From contig CAZUWH010000030.1 of assembly GCA_964624075.1 (NCBI GenBank), positions 1 to 23,525 of the forward strand: a stretch of DNA of 23,525 nucleotides, given 5' to 3'. This DNA comes from CAZUWH01 sp964624075. Lineage in GTDB: Bacteria > Pseudomonadota > Alphaproteobacteria > Rhodospirillales > Rhodospirillaceae. Of this stretch, positions 7,026 through 14,575 are shown piece by piece (within the stretch, counting starts at the first letter, position 1; each line of letters begins with the position of its first letter). The translations under genes and the position numbers were made by a program. The notes below the pieces were generated by a model, which was not told the DNA's origin, ran no database searches, and saw only the letters and a program-made list of their open reading frames with translations.

Positions 7026-8237
7026 ATGCGCGTATTGCTGCTGACCAACGAATATCCTCCACATATTTATGGCGGTGCTGGTGTCCATGTCGAATACCTG
7101 TCCCGCGAACTGTCCAGACTGACTCCTGTTGAGGTACGTAGCTTCCACAACCAGACCTTCAGCGAAGGACAGCTCACGGTTTGCGGCACCAAGGTTGACG
7201 GCGCCCAGTTCCAGGGCTGCCCGAAGGAACTTCTGTCTCCCTTGCGGGCGTTCGAAACCTGTCTGCGCTTCAATGGCCAGGGGATCGCAGCCGATGTGGT
7301 GCACTGCCACACCTGGTATGCCCATTTCGGCGGTATTCTAGCCAAGATCCTGTACGGCATTCCGTTCGTGATCACCGTTCATTCTCTGGAACCGCTGCGA
7401 CCATGGAAGCGTGAGCAGATCAGGCGCGGTTACGATCTGTCGAGCTGGATCGAGAAGACAGCCCTGGAAATGGCCGATGCCGTGATTGCCGTCTCGAAGA
7501 GCACCCGGGAGGATATCCTGCGCCTGTTTGACGTGGATGGAAAGAAGGTGCCGGTGATTCCAAACGGCATCGATACCGACGAATACAAACCTACCCTCGA
7601 CAGAACGGTTCTGCAGCAATATGGCATTGACCCTGCCAAACCCTATGTCCTGTTCGTTGGTCGCATGACCCGACAGAAGGGATTGTATTATCTGCTTCAG
7701 GCTATTCCCCGTCTCAATTCGTCCATTCAGGTGGTGTTGTGTGCCGGTGAGTCCGACACGCCGGCCCTGCAAAAGGAACTCGAAGCCATGGTGGCCGATT
7801 TGAAAACCCGTCGGCCGGGGGTGGTCTGGATTCCAGAAATGGTCAGCCGCCAGACGACCATCGCTTTGTATTCACAGGCAACCGTGTTCTGCTGTCCCTC
7901 CATCTATGAACCGTTTGGCATCATCAACCTCGAGGCCATGGCCTGTAGCACCCCGGTGGTCGGCAGCAAGGTTGGCGGTATCGCCGAAGTGGTAGTCGAT
8001 GGCGTGACAGGGATACTGGTGGACCCGAGGCTGTCTGCCACTGCACCCTATGACCCGACGGATGCAAATGGTTTCGCTGCTGGTCTGGCCGATGGGATTA
8101 ACCGGATCGTCTTTGATCCGGGTTTGCGTGTGGCAATGGCAGCCGCGGGGCGCAAACGGGTGGAGGACAACTATTCATGGCACAGTATCGCTGAACAAAC
8201 GCTGGCTCTTTACAGGAGTCTGCCACGTCTGCAGTGA
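7026..8237 (+). CDS. glgA: GT4-family glycogen (or maltose-1-phosphate) synthase
   Basis: The protein transfers glucose, probably from ADP-glucose, to a growing alpha-1,4-glucan or to glucose-1-phosphate. The 403 residues form a GT-B fold. The N-terminal domain starts MRVLLLTNEYPPHIYGGAGV with the glycine-rich loop and contains HCHTWYAHFGG. The C-terminal nucleotide-binding domain has FVGRMTRQKGLYYLL and the E-x7-E motif EPFGIINLE, then VGSKVGGIAEVV. It resembles the actinobacterial (Corynebacterium/GlgM) type of synthase rather than the longer GT5 GlgA of E. coli. The ATG at 7026 has AGAGGA 8 nt upstream; a GTG two codons earlier is too close to that site. No other glycogen gene (glgB, glgC, glgP) lies in the window, so ADP-glucose supply is unseen. 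Whether the product is glycogen or maltose-1-phosphate cannot be told from sequence. Confidence 0.88.
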   Translation: MRVLLLTNEYPPHIYGGAGVHVEYLSRELSRLTPVEVRSFHNQTFSEGQLTVCGTKVDGAQFQGCPKELLSPLRAFETCLRFNGQGIAADVVHCHTWYAHFGGILAKILYGIPFVITVHSLEPLRPWKREQIRRGYDLSSWIEKTALEMADAVIAVSKSTREDILRLFDVDGKKVPVIPNGIDTDEYKPTLDRTVLQQYGIDPAKPYVLFVGRMTRQKGLYYLLQAIPRLNSSIQVVLCAGESDTPALQKELEAMVADLKTRRPGVVWIPEMVSRQTTIALYSQATVFCCPSIYEPFGIINLEAMACSTPVVGSKVGGIAEVVVDGVTGILVDPRLSATAPYDPTDANGFAAGLADGINRIVFDPGLRVAMAAAGRKRVEDNYSWHSIAEQTLALYRSLPRLQ

Positions 8238-8243
8238 AAGAAT

Positions 8244-8541
8244 GTGAAGAAGGCCGTGCCGCAAACCGCCGTTACCTGCGCATGGCCGTCCCCCTTGCTG
8301 CTGGCAGCCGTAGCCGGAAGCCATTTTCCTTATACCAGCGTGCTATTGTCATGGCTCGCCGCCCTCGCCGGGCGGGCGCGCCAGGGATGGCAACGGCATT
8401 GCGTTCCTCCCCTTGCAGCTGCGCCATGCGGCGATTCTCATTATAGGAATGACACTGATTTGCAGAAAAGACACCCCTGCCCCCCCCCTCCTCCCCCGAT
8501 TCTCTCCTGATGGATCCCGTCCCGAAAGAGCCCCCCTCTAG
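8244..8541 (+). pseudogene. Possible remnant of a small membrane protein
   Basis: A GTG-started frame just after glgA reads PLLLAAVAGSHFPYTSVLLS then WLAALAGRARQGWQRH, which looks like a membrane helix and a basic loop. After about 8405 the sense seems to continue in another frame (LQLRHAAILIIGMTLICRKD), a second hydrophobic stretch, to a TAG at 8539-8541. This pattern suggests a frameshifted short membrane protein. I do not recognise the family and there is no good ribosome-binding site. It may be chance hydrophobicity in non-coding DNA. Confidence 0.25.
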
Positions 8542-8548
8542 AGGGAAC

Positions 8549-8601
8549 ACACTCCCCTCCTGAATGGGGGCCTGCCCCCTCGGGGGAGAAGAGTGTTTTT
8601 T
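8549..8601 (+). terminator. Terminator-like hairpin with T-run, between glgA and bfd
   Basis: ACACTC (8549-8554) with adjoining C's pairs with GAGTGT (8591-8596) and preceding G's; inside lie further G5/C5 pairings. Six T's follow at once (8596-8601). Just upstream is the perfect palindrome CCCTCTAGAGGG (8534-8545). It lies about 310 nt after glgA, so it ends either a long glgA transcript or the remnant at 8244-8541. Confidence 0.55.
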
Positions 8602-8675
8602 GGGGGGGCCTGCCAAGATGCCTTGGAATGAATTCTATACTGGGAATTGCCGTGTGCTATGCGACTGACTTGCAC

Positions 8676-8705
8676 TTGCATGATATGCCCGACACAATGC
8701 ATAAT
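8676..8705 (+). promoter_or_regulatory. Candidate promoter of bfd-bfr
   Basis: TTGCAT (8676-8681) and CATAAT (8700-8705) are separated by 18 bp and end 32 bp upstream of bfd. The small palindromes GCAT-GAT-ATGC and ATGCAT overlap or adjoin it and could bind an iron-responsive regulator, but I cannot match them to a known Fur or Irr consensus. Confidence 0.35.
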
Positions 8706-8737
8706 GCCTTTCTTCGACGCAGGGGAGATACAGTGTG

Positions 8738-8917
8738 ATGTACGTCTGCATATGCCATGGGCTCAGTGACCGTCAGATCAAGCAGGCCGTCTGTCAAGGA
8801 GCCTGTCGGGCTGCGGAGGTTTATAAATATTTCGGAGTGCGCCCGCAGTGTGGTCGGTGCGTGCCCTATGTGCGTGCGATACTGACGCATCATGAGGAAA
8901 AACCGGCTAACCGGTAA
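8738..8917 (+). CDS. bfd: Bacterioferritin-associated ferredoxin
   Basis: Bfd is a small [2Fe-2S] protein that docks on bacterioferritin and passes electrons to the stored iron so it can be released. The 59-residue protein has the four ligand cysteines in the usual pattern: Cys-x-Cys near the N-terminus (MYVCICHGLSD) and Cys-x2-Cys in the second half (RPQCGRCVPYVR). The length is normal for the family. ATG 8738 gives the usual MYVC start with GGAG about 10 nt upstream; a GTG one codon earlier is also possible. It lies 23 nt upstream of bfr in the same direction, a common pairing. Confidence 0.93.
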   Translation: MYVCICHGLSDRQIKQAVCQGACRAAEVYKYFGVRPQCGRCVPYVRAILTHHEEKPANR

Positions 8918-8940
8918 AGGTTTGAACGGAGGACACGGAG

Positions 8941-9420
8941 ATGCAAGGCGCCCAGGCGATCATCACGCATCTGAACAAAATCCTGCGCAATGAGCTGACT
9001 GCCATCAATCAGTACTTCCTGCATGCGCGCATGCTGAAGAACTGGGGGTTTCGCAAGCTTGGTGATCACGAGTACAAGGAATCCATCGGTGAAATGAAGC
9101 ATGCCGATGAGGTGATCGAACGCATCCTGTTTCTTGAAGGCCTGCCCAACCTGCAGGATTTGGGGAAGCTGCTGGTGGGAGAAACGGTGCCTGAAATCCT
9201 TGCCAATGATCTGGCCCTGGAGAAAGCGGCGTGGGAGGACCTGATTGCCGCTGTGGCTGAATGCGAACGGACTCCAGACTATGTCAGCCGTCTTCTGCTG
9301 CACAAGATTCTTGATGAAACCGAGGCGCATATCGACTATCTGGAAACCCAGGTCAGGCTGGTCGAAGGCCTCGGCATACAGAACTACCTGCAAAGTCAGA
9401 CGGGAACACCTCATGCGTAA
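8941..9420 (+). CDS. bfr: Bacterioferritin
   Basis: Bacterioferritin forms a 24-subunit haem-containing shell that oxidises and stores iron. The 159 residues align to E. coli Bfr from memory without gaps up to the last helix. Glu18, Tyr25, Glu51, His54, Glu94 and His130 of the di-iron site and haem ligand Met52 are present. At position 127, where E. coli has the ferroxidase ligand Glu, this protein has Thr (DETEAHIDYLE), flanked by Glu126 and Glu128. The ferroxidase centre may therefore be altered, as can happen where two different Bfr subunits share a shell. The start at 8941 follows GGAGG in GGAGGACACGGAG. It forms an operon with bfd, and tandem terminators lie about 200 nt downstream. Confidence 0.95.
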   Translation: MQGAQAIITHLNKILRNELTAINQYFLHARMLKNWGFRKLGDHEYKESIGEMKHADEVIERILFLEGLPNLQDLGKLLVGETVPEILANDLALEKAAWEDLIAAVAECERTPDYVSRLLLHKILDETEAHIDYLETQVRLVEGLGIQNYLQSQTGTPHA

Positions 9421-9621
9421 GACAGGGCGGGTATAAGAACAGGGCGGGTTTCCGTTGTCCGGTCGGTACCCGTTTCAGATGGTTTCCAAACGACGGGTAG
9501 GCATGTACAAACGTCAGTCATACGAAACATTGCAGAGCTTCCTGCGCGCGGGAAGGCTGGCTTCTGCAGGGGAGCGGTTGCCTGAAGGGATGGCGTGTGC
9601 TTTACCTTCTGGTTAACAGGA

Positions 9622-9655
9622 CTCTCCCGATGGGGGCCCCCCTTGAGAGGATTTT
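9622..9655 (+). terminator. First of two tandem terminators after bfr
   Basis: CTCTC (9622-9626) pairs with GAGAG (9645-9649) around an inner G5-C6 self-complementary core, followed by ATTTTC. It lies just upstream of a stronger hairpin. Confidence 0.45.
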
Positions 9656-9662
9656 CAGCAGG

Positions 9663-9692
9663 ACCCTCCCCCTTGGATTGGGGGAGGGTTTT
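9663..9692 (+). terminator. Strong intrinsic terminator after bfr
   Basis: A perfect 10-bp stem, ACCCTCCCCC (9663-9672) and GGGGGAGGGT (9680-9689), with loop TTGGATT, is followed by a short T-run (9689-9692). It is the best terminator in the window. It lies 243 nt after the bfr stop, so the bfd-bfr transcript would have a long untranslated tail, or a separate short transcript ends here. Confidence 0.85.
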
Positions 9693-10106
9693 CAGAAATG
9701 CCCTTGAGAAAGTCCTGATCGGTCATGATCAAGACTTGAAAGTATCATCTGCCCCTCCGGCCAGAATGACGTAGCGGCACCGCTTCAGGAGGTGGCGGTT
9801 GCCTGCATGCTGTCCATATAACGAACAATGGGTCCGATTGAACCGGTCGTCTGGACCACTTGGGCGGAAACGTCGTAACGGAGCCAGCGGCGCCAGGGAA
9901 GGGAATCGAACCGCCCGCATCGGTTCCGCGCGTGTTTCCAGAGAGCGGAATCGGCATCACGGCGAGAAAGGGCAGAGCGTGCCTCTTGACAGGAGAGTAT
10001 TTGTTTGATTGATCAACTCTTCTCCCCCCTTGCATAGCCAGCGTTCCAGCCGGCAGAGGGGCATGAAGCGGCTTATAACCAATTGGATGGGTCTGCGATA
10101 TCGACT

Positions 10107-10135
10107 TTGCCAGAAGAGCGGCCAATGCGTATAAA
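10107..10135 (+). promoter_or_regulatory. Candidate promoter of the liv operon
   Basis: TTGCCA (10107-10112) and TATAAA (10130-10135) are separated by exactly 17 bp. Transcription would start near 10142, about 50 nt before livH. This is the best sigma70-like pair upstream of the operon. Confidence 0.4.
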
Positions 10136-10193
10136 GGGCGCGCAACATAGAGCGGTAGGTGGGCCTCCGTTGAGGAATGGGGTAATCTCTGCA

Positions 10194-11126
10194 ATGGATC
10201 TGTATAAGGAAGCAGTAATTTTTCTGCAACAACTCATCAATGGCGTAACTATTGGTGCCATTTATGGGCTTGTTGCCATAGGGTATACGATGGTTTACGG
10301 CATTATTGGCATGATCAATTTTGCTCATGGCGAAATATATATGATCGGCGCTTTTACAGCCGTAATGACCTACCTTGCCCTGGGAGTCTTGGGTGTTCAG
10401 TCCGTTCCCTTGGCCCTTCTGGCCATGCTGGTCGTTGGCATGCTGATTACTGCAGCCTATGGATGGACAGTGGAACGTATTGCCTATCGCCCCTTGCGTC
10501 GTTCATTCCGGCTGGCTCCCCTTATTTCAGCGATCGGCATGTCCGTTGCACTGCAAAATTATGTGCAAATCACGCAGGGTGCACGGGCGAAGCCCCTGCT
10601 TCCTCTGCTGACGGGTAGCATCGATCTGGTGGAACAGGCTGGTTTTTCCGTCAAGATCACCTGGTTGCAGATTTTTATCTGGATGGTCACGGTCGTTCTG
10701 ATGATCATTTTTACATGGATCGTGACGCGTACGGCCCTGGGGCGGCAGCAGCGCGCCTGTGAGCAGGACCAGCTCATGGCCGCACTGGTTGGAGTCAACG
10801 TGGATCGTGTCATTAGCCTGACTTTCGTCATGGGCGCAGCCCTGGCCGCAGTGGCAGGCCTGATGGTGACCCTGCAATATGGGGTGATTGATTTTTATAT
10901 CGGCTTCCTGGCCGGCACTAAGGCCTTTACTGCCGCCGTTCTGGGGGGGATCGGTTCCCTGCCCGGAGCCATGCTGGGCGGTCTGCTGATTGGCCTGATC
11001 GAAACCTTCTGGTCGGCCTATTTCACGATCGAATACAAGGATGTGGCCACGTTCGGCACCCTGGTATTGGTCTTGATCTTCCGGCCGACTGGTCTTTTGG
11101 GACGGCCTGAAGTCGAAAAGGTATGA
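10194..11126 (+). CDS. livH: Branched-chain amino-acid ABC transporter permease LivH
   Basis: LivH and LivM form the inner-membrane channel for leucine, isoleucine and valine import. The 310-residue protein has about eight hydrophobic segments and the family hallmarks QQLINGVTIGAIYGLVAIGY, MVYGIIGMINFAHGEIYM and VERIAYRPLRRSFRLAPLIS, with GGIGSLPGAMLGGLLIGLIE near the end. The start at ATG 10194 gives the usual N-terminus; the frame is open about 110 nt further upstream without family similarity, and the ribosome-binding site is weak. Its stop overlaps the livM start (ATGA), showing translational coupling. It is the first gene of livHMGF-DUF6867-livK. Confidence 0.95.
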   Translation: MDLYKEAVIFLQQLINGVTIGAIYGLVAIGYTMVYGIIGMINFAHGEIYMIGAFTAVMTYLALGVLGVQSVPLALLAMLVVGMLITAAYGWTVERIAYRPLRRSFRLAPLISAIGMSVALQNYVQITQGARAKPLLPLLTGSIDLVEQAGFSVKITWLQIFIWMVTVVLMIIFTWIVTRTALGRQQRACEQDQLMAALVGVNVDRVISLTFVMGAALAAVAGLMVTLQYGVIDFYIGFLAGTKAFTAAVLGGIGSLPGAMLGGLLIGLIETFWSAYFTIEYKDVATFGTLVLVLIFRPTGLLGRPEVEKV

Positions 11127-12475
11127 TTATGCAGGTGACCCTCGTGAAGCGCAGAAGGCATATCCTGAATACCGCCCTGCGGGAAACCGTCGTAACCGGT
11201 GTGCTGGCAATGGTCCTGGCCGTGCCCTTTCTGGGTCTGAAGGCCACGAATGCCGGTATTGGCCTAAAGCTGGAAACCCGCTGGTCGATGGCGGCTCTGG
11301 CGGTGGGGCTTGCGATGATCGGCCGTATTCTGCTGGTATTGTGGCGGGAGCGTCGTCACAAACCGCTGCCGATCGGTCGCATGATGACGAGTCTCTCCAA
11401 TTTTTTGCCGGAGCGGAGCCTCTTCTGGATCGGAGGGGCGGGTACTCTGTTCGCTTTCCTCCTGCCAGTTCTGTTCCCCAGCCGTTATGTCGTTGACACG
11501 GCGACCACCCTGTTGATCTATGTCATGCTTGGCTGGGGGTTGAACATTGTCGTCGGGTTGGCCGGCCTCCTGGACCTGGGGTATGTGGCGTTCTATGCGG
11601 TCGGGGCCTACTCCTATGCGCTCCTGTCCACCCAGTTCGGCTGGTCGTTCTGGCTGTGTTTACCGGTTGCCGGTTTGCTTGCGGCAGCTTTTGGTATTCT
11701 CCTGGGTTTTCCGGTCCTGCGGTTGCGGGGGGATTATCTTGCCATCGTCACGCTTGGCTTTGGCGAAATCATCCGTGTGGTGCTGACCAACTGGAGCGAG
11801 GTTACCAACGGATCACAAGGCATTGCCGGCATTTCGCGTCCGTCGTTTTTCGGTCTGCCGTTCGTGCCGGAGGGGACAGCGTCCTCTTCTCTTTCTTTTA
11901 GTGAATTTTTCGGCATGGCCTACGCCCCTTTACATAGGATCGTCTTCCTCTACTACCTGATCCTGGTCCTGGCCCTCGTGACCAATGCCTTTACCCTGCG
12001 CATCCGTCGTCTGCCGCTTGGCCGTGCCTGGGAAGCCTTGCGTGAGGACGAGATTGCCTGCCGGGCGCTCGGCATCAATCCTACGACCATCAAGCTGTCG
12101 GCCTTCGCGATCGGTGCCATGTTCGCCGGTCTAGCTGGGTCGTTTTTCGCGACGCGGCAGGGGTTCGTCAGTCCTGAAAGCTTCACCTTCCTCGAATCGG
12201 CCATCATTTTGGCTATTGTCGTTCTGGGGGGCATGGGCAGTCAGACCGGCGTCGTGGTGGCAGCATTCGTTCTGGTGATTCTGCCCGAGTGGTTCCGCGA
12301 TTTCACAGAGTACCGCATGTTTCTGTTCGGCATGGCCATGGTGGCGATCATGATCTGGCGACCGGGTGGCCTGCTTGCCCATCGTGAGCCGACTCTTCGC
12401 CTGGCCGCTTATCCTGCCTCCCTGATTCGCGACCGGAAGGAGCAGAGGGGAACCTACAGCAGGAGAACGGGGTGA
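11123..12475 (+). CDS. livM: Branched-chain amino-acid ABC transporter permease LivM
   Basis: This is the second channel subunit of the Liv importer. The 450 residues are longer than the core family. The first 110 or so add extra hydrophobic segments before the conserved part, as is common in Alphaproteobacteria. The core starts at GWGLNIVVGLAGLLDLGYVA and includes GDYLAIVTLGFGEIIRVVL, EALREDEIACRALGINPT (the coupling helix facing the ATPases) and VVLGGMGSQTGVVVAAF. The start ATG 11123 overlaps the livH stop, and its own stop overlaps livG by one base. Intact. Confidence 0.95.
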   Translation: MIMQVTLVKRRRHILNTALRETVVTGVLAMVLAVPFLGLKATNAGIGLKLETRWSMAALAVGLAMIGRILLVLWRERRHKPLPIGRMMTSLSNFLPERSLFWIGGAGTLFAFLLPVLFPSRYVVDTATTLLIYVMLGWGLNIVVGLAGLLDLGYVAFYAVGAYSYALLSTQFGWSFWLCLPVAGLLAAAFGILLGFPVLRLRGDYLAIVTLGFGEIIRVVLTNWSEVTNGSQGIAGISRPSFFGLPFVPEGTASSSLSFSEFFGMAYAPLHRIVFLYYLILVLALVTNAFTLRIRRLPLGRAWEALREDEIACRALGINPTTIKLSAFAIGAMFAGLAGSFFATRQGFVSPESFTFLESAIILAIVVLGGMGSQTGVVVAAFVLVILPEWFRDFTEYRMFLFGMAMVAIMIWRPGGLLAHREPTLRLAAYPASLIRDRKEQRGTYSRRTG

Positions 12476-13353
12476 TGGACACAGTGTGTTCCGACCAGCC
12501 GCTGCTTGATGTCGAGCACCTGAGCATGCGGTTCGGCGGTCTGGTAGCCGTCAATGATCTGTCGTTCACGGCCATGAATCGCCAGATTACCGCCATCATC
12601 GGTCCCAATGGGGCCGGCAAAACCACGCTCTTCAACTGCCTGACCGGCTTCTACAAGCCAAGCGTCGGGCGCATGATCCTGCACCATCCACTTCGTGGAC
12701 CGATGCTCCTAGAACGAATGGAGGGTTTCCGGGTGGCCCGGGATGCCCAGGTGGCGCGCACGTTCCAGAACATCCGTCTGTTTCCGCGCATGTCCGTGTT
12801 GGAGAATCTGATCGTCGCCCAGCATGATTGCCTGATGCGGGCCTCGTTGTTCACGGTGGTCGGGTTGTTGGGGTTATCCCGCTATCGCACGGCCGAAGCC
12901 CGGAGCGTTGACATTGCCCGCCATTGGTTGGAACGAATTAGCCTGACCGGTCAGGCTGACCAGGAAGCCGGTTCCCTGCCCTATGGCGATCAACGGCGAC
13001 TGGAAATCGCTCGTGCCATGTGCACCCAGCCACTGCTGTTGTGTCTCGACGAACCGGCTGCCGGCCTTGATCCACGTGAATCGCAGGATCTCAACCGCCT
13101 GCTCCTGGATATCCGCGATTCCGAAGGCATCGGTCTTCTTCTGATCGAACATGATATGAGTGTCGTGATGGAAATCTCGGATCAGGTCGTGGTTCTTGAC
13201 CATGGCCAAAAGATCGCAGCTGGCCCACCGGCAGCGGTGCGTGCCGATCCTGCCGTTATTCGCGCCTACCTAGGAGAGGCAGAGGATGAACCGTTGCCAC
13301 CGGAACTGACGAGCGTGACAGACCGGAAGGGTGAGGGCCATGGCAGAAACTGA
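12475..13353 (+). CDS. livG: Branched-chain amino-acid ABC transporter ATPase LivG
   Basis: LivG is one of the two cytoplasmic ATPases of the Liv importer. The 292 residues carry Walker A GPNGAGKT (residues 43-50), the Q-loop region ARTFQNIRLFPRMSVLENL, signature LPYGDQRRLEIARAM (a usual LivG variant of LSGGQ), Walker B LLLCLDEPAAGLDP and H-loop LLIEHDM. The C-terminal tail of about 30 residues past AAVRADPAVIRAYLGE is longer than usual and not conserved to my knowledge. The ATG 12475 has AGGAG 9 nt upstream; a GTG one codon earlier is equally possible. It overlaps livM by one base and livF by 14. Confidence 0.95.
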   Translation: MDTVCSDQPLLDVEHLSMRFGGLVAVNDLSFTAMNRQITAIIGPNGAGKTTLFNCLTGFYKPSVGRMILHHPLRGPMLLERMEGFRVARDAQVARTFQNIRLFPRMSVLENLIVAQHDCLMRASLFTVVGLLGLSRYRTAEARSVDIARHWLERISLTGQADQEAGSLPYGDQRRLEIARAMCTQPLLLCLDEPAAGLDPRESQDLNRLLLDIRDSEGIGLLLIEHDMSVVMEISDQVVVLDHGQKIAAGPPAAVRADPAVIRAYLGEAEDEPLPPELTSVTDRKGEGHGRN

Positions 13354-14074
13354 AGAAGACACGCCAATTCTGGCGGTTGAAGACGTGCACGCCGGTTATG
13401 GCTCCCGTCTTGCCTTGAAAGGGGTTGGTGTCCATATCGGCAAAAGTGAAATTGTTGCCCTGATCGGCTCCAACGGAGCCGGCAAGTCTACCCTTCTAAT
13501 GACCATCTGTGGTTATCCTCGCCCCAGCCGGGGACGAGTTCTGTTCGAAGGATATGATATCACCCGGGTCCCCGTCCACAACATCGTCCGGCTGGGGCTT
13601 GCCCAGGTTCCGGAAGGGCGGCGTATTTTCTCGCGGATGACGGTGCTCGAAAATCTGCAGATGGGGGCCCTGGTCAGCCACTCCGTTCATTGCCGCGCCG
13701 ACCTCGAGTGGGTCTTCACGCTGTTTCCGGTTCTGGCGGAACGTCGCAACCAGCGCGGAGGTGTTCTGTCAGGGGGCGAGCAACAGATGCTGGCCATCGG
13801 GCGTGCTCTGATGAGCCGGCCGCGTTTGTTACTGCTGGATGAACCTTCGCTGGGGCTTGCTCCTCTGGTCGTACGGCAGATTTTTGCGGTTCTCAAGGAG
13901 ATCAATGATCGCGAGGGGGTAACGGTGCTTCTGGTGGAGCAGAATGCCTATCATGCGCTCAAATTGGCCCATCGCGGCTATGTCATGGTCAACGGAACTA
14001 TCGCCATGACGGGGACCGGTGCCAGTCTCCTCGCCAATCCGGACATTCGCGCTGCCTATCTGGAGGGGGTGTGA
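13340..14074 (+). CDS. livF: Branched-chain amino-acid ABC transporter ATPase LivF
   Basis: LivF pairs with LivG to power branched-chain amino-acid import. The 244 residues show Walker A GSNGAGKST (43-51), Q-loop LAQVPEGRRIFSRMTVLENL, signature LSGGEQQMLAIGRALM, Walker B LLLLDEPSLGLAP and H-loop position VLLVEQNA (Gln in place of His, normal for LivF). ATG 13340 lies inside the end of livG, with GGAAGG upstream; the overlap suggests coupled translation. The stop at 14072-14074 is followed after a short gap by the DUF6867-like gene. Confidence 0.95.
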   Translation: MAETEEDTPILAVEDVHAGYGSRLALKGVGVHIGKSEIVALIGSNGAGKSTLLMTICGYPRPSRGRVLFEGYDITRVPVHNIVRLGLAQVPEGRRIFSRMTVLENLQMGALVSHSVHCRADLEWVFTLFPVLAERRNQRGGVLSGGEQQMLAIGRALMSRPRLLLLDEPSLGLAPLVVRQIFAVLKEINDREGVTVLLVEQNAYHALKLAHRGYVMVNGTIAMTGTGASLLANPDIRAAYLEGV

Positions 14075-14112
14075 AGGGACGGGAACCGGTCGAACAACAG
14101 GGAAAAGATTCC

Positions 14113-14448
14113 ATGTCCGCCTTTTCATGGCCTGTTTTTCTGGGATTCACTATCCTCTTGATGGGCTGGATCGCCTTCATGACCGGGCAGGCTCTGGCAT
14201 CCACTTGGCGCCCTTGGTGGCAGGTTGTTCCTTACGCCGTCATGCTTGGTCTGGTAGATAGGTTTTTTGTTTATGCTCTTTTCGAAGGAGAGTTGTTGTC
14301 AGAGACAGGTATAATGATCGATACTATATGGCTTGTAGGTGTCGGATTGGTAGTACATCGTATCACTCTTGTCCGCAAAATGACTTGCCAGTACCCTTGG
14401 CTTTATGCACGGCACGGTCTATTGAGCTGGCGAGAACGTGGGCACTAG
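14113..14448 (+). CDS. Small membrane protein of the liv operon (DUF6867-like)
   Basis: A 111-residue membrane protein with three likely transmembrane helices: WPVFLGFTILLMGWIAFMTG, VVPYAVMLGLVDRFFVYALF and MIDTIWLVGVGLVVHRI. It ends in a conserved-looking soluble tail, VRKMTCQYPWLYARHGLLSW. I recognise it as like the DUF6867 proteins that sit between livF and livK in many Rhodospirillales; no function is established. ATG 14113 has AGGGA about 9 nt upstream. A GTG at 14071 overlapping the livF stop would add 14 polar residues and is less likely. Location and topology suggest an accessory or stabilising subunit of the Liv importer (inference). The stop is TAG. Confidence 0.8.
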   Translation: MSAFSWPVFLGFTILLMGWIAFMTGQALASTWRPWWQVVPYAVMLGLVDRFFVYALFEGELLSETGIMIDTIWLVGVGLVVHRITLVRKMTCQYPWLYARHGLLSWRERGH

Positions 14449-14575
14449 CGCGGTTTCCAGCCGTCTGGACGTGATTCCGGAGGCCGCGTCCTTGCCGGAC
14501 CACTGATGCAGCCCGGAATGAAGCTGTTCTGGCTGTATTGGAGTGCCAGCCGTACAAGGGGAAGGAGAACATCTC

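Larger units (their letters stand above)
9421..10193. other. Long intergenic region between bfr and livH
   Basis: The 773 nt hold no recognised gene. From the left there is a short open frame of 45 codons (9479-9616, basic N-terminus MVSKRRVGMYKRQSY) without a clear ribosome-binding site, then two tandem terminator hairpins (9622-9655, 9663-9692). After these come about 300 nt of moderate GC with stops in every frame. A GAATCGAAC segment (9903-9911) recalls a leftward tRNA T-loop, but no tRNA can be folded around it. A likely livH promoter lies at 10107-10135. Confidence 0.4.

Noticed and set aside
9890..9965. Leftward tRNA suggested by a GTTCGATTC T-loop-like segment
   Set aside because: Flanking bases cannot form a T-stem, anticodon arm or acceptor stem; no tRNA or tmRNA fold could be drawn.
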